Part shown: positions 4,297 through 5,051 of the stretch, in pieces | How the letters are laid out: every line of letters starts with the position of its first letter | Numbering within the stretch: the stretch's first letter is position 1 | Origin: an uncultured Nitrosopumilaceae archaeon | GTDB lineage: Archaea > Thermoproteota > Nitrososphaeria > Nitrososphaerales > Nitrosopumilaceae | Assembly (NCBI GenBank): GCA_937875805.1 | Contig: CALFHG010000057.1 | Coordinates: 1-5,051, forward strand | Reading direction: 5' to 3' | DNA: 5,051 nt | Notes under the pieces: model-generated | The model's database searches: none | What the model saw: the letters and a program-made list of their open reading frames with translations, nothing else | Told to the model about the DNA's origin: nothing | Translations under genes and position numbers: made by a program

Positions 4297-5051
4297 ATGG
4301 AATATCTTTCAATGCTCCCTGGTCCGACAAATGTACCTAATAGAGTAATGAGGGCAATGCTTGCACCTATTATCAATCACAGAAGTGATGATTTTGTAGA
4401 ATTGTACACTGATGTAGTTGACAAAACTCAGCAAGTATTTGAAACACAAAACGATATTGTAGCATTATCTGCATCAGGAACTGGTGCAGTTGAAGCAAGT
4501 GTTGTAAATTTAGTTAAAAAAGGTGATAAAATTATCATTCCTGTAAATGGAGAATTTAGTAGACGATTATCAGAATTAATTGAAGGTCAAGGTGGTAATG
4601 TTGTTAAACTTGAAACTCCACCTGGAGAAAATGCAACTTTTGATCAAGTTAAAGAAGCATTTGATAATAACAAAGATGTAAAAGCATTCTATGTTGTTCA
4701 CAATGAAACTTCTACAGGAACAATGGTAAATTATCTTGATAAAGTATCTGACTTAACATCTAGAAATGATGCATTCTATGTAGTAGATTCAGTTTCACTA
4801 CTTGGTGGTGCTCCACTTCCAGTTGATAAATGGAATATTGATGTATGTATGACTGGTGCACAAAAAGCAATAGCTGCCCCTCCAGGAATTTCACCAATAT
4901 CTGTTAGTGCTAAAGCCAAAAAATACATGATTGAAAATCCACCACCTACAATGTATTTCAATTTAGCAAGATATTTCAAATTTTATGATGGAGAAAAACA
5001 TACTCCTTTCACACCTGCACTTCCATTACTCTATGCATATAGAGAAGCATT
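4297..5051 (+). CDS. Class V PLP aminotransferase, alanine/serine-glyoxylate type (3' end outside window)
   Basis: The first 251 codons of a pyridoxal-phosphate aminotransferase are present, in frame with no stop, to the window edge; family members are about 360-390 residues, so roughly the last third is missing. Seen in the sequence: the opening MLPGPTNVP (6-14), NHRSDDF (27-33), the cofactor-phosphate loop SASGTGAVEA (58-67), HNETSTGT (135-142), the PLP-ring aspartate in VVDSVSLLGG (162-171, Asp164) and TGAQKA (186-191), where Lys190 is the expected Schiff-base lysine. These fit alanine-glyoxylate or serine-pyruvate/glyoxylate aminotransferases, which serve glycine and serine metabolism. 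Related class V enzymes such as aspartate-type or 2-aminoethylphosphonate transaminases are less likely alternatives, and the substrate-binding C-terminus cannot be checked here. The ATG at 4297 follows a strong TATA box with a very short leader. Confidence 0.88.
   Translation, partial: MEYLSMLPGPTNVPNRVMRAMLAPIINHRSDDFVELYTDVVDKTQQVFETQNDIVALSASGTGAVEASVVNLVKKGDKIIIPVNGEFSRRLSELIEGQGGNVVKLETPPGENATFDQVKEAFDNNKDVKAFYVVHNETSTGTMVNYLDKVSDLTSRNDAFYVVDSVSLLGGAPLPVDKWNIDVCMTGAQKAIAAPPGISPISVSAKAKKYMIENPPPTMYFNLARYFKFYDGEKHTPFTPALPLLYAYREA

Noticed and set aside
4776..4979. Minus-strand open frame of 67 codons
   Set aside because: It is antisense to the aminotransferase segment that carries the PLP-binding lysine, which is clearly the real gene.

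Overview
This 5.05 kb window is AT-rich archaeal DNA, most likely from a marine ammonia-oxidising archaeon of the Nitrosopumilus type (Nitrososphaerota, formerly Thaumarchaeota). The evidence is a set of archaeal-type genes (NMN adenylyltransferase, RNA 3'-phosphate cyclase), an oxygen-dependent BluB in an archaeal setting, two tRNA genes without an encoded CCA end, mostly leaderless genes with a TATA-like box about 25 bases before the start codon, and uniformly AT-rich codon use. The species assignment is an inference. No mobile element, CRISPR array or sign of recent transfer was seen.

Layout, left to right. Bases 1-81 are a non-coding tail. Then on the minus strand come a small flavodoxin-fold NAD(P)H-dependent FMN reductase (82-612), a tRNA-Arg(CCU) (666-740) and BluB, the enzyme that makes the lower ligand of vitamin B12 (765-1475). 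A plus-strand tRNA-Val(GAC) (1545-1618) converges, with a 4-base gap, on a minus-strand membrane-anchored protein with a WHy/LEA-2-like domain (1623-2120). A divergent plus-strand CopD-like four-helix membrane protein (2202-2699) overlaps the end of minus-strand rtcA (2679-3701) tail to tail by 21 bases. rtcA and the plus-strand NMN adenylyltransferase gene (3763-4257) diverge from a 61-base spacer with one near-symmetrical TATA box. A class V aminotransferase (4297 onward) has its own strong TATA box and runs off the right edge.

The genes are mostly separate housekeeping units rather than one operon. The best functional link is on the left: BluB consumes reduced FMN, and the neighbouring gene on the same strand encodes a likely FMN reductase. 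Several annotated-looking long starts (a TTG at 1523, a TTG at 2144 and an ATG at 624) are better replaced by internal ATG codons that fit the promoter positions. The most unusual details are in the tRNAs: tRNA-Val has C instead of the near-universal U at position 33, and tRNA-Arg has A instead of U at position 54. I did not find a convincing new multi-gene system here.
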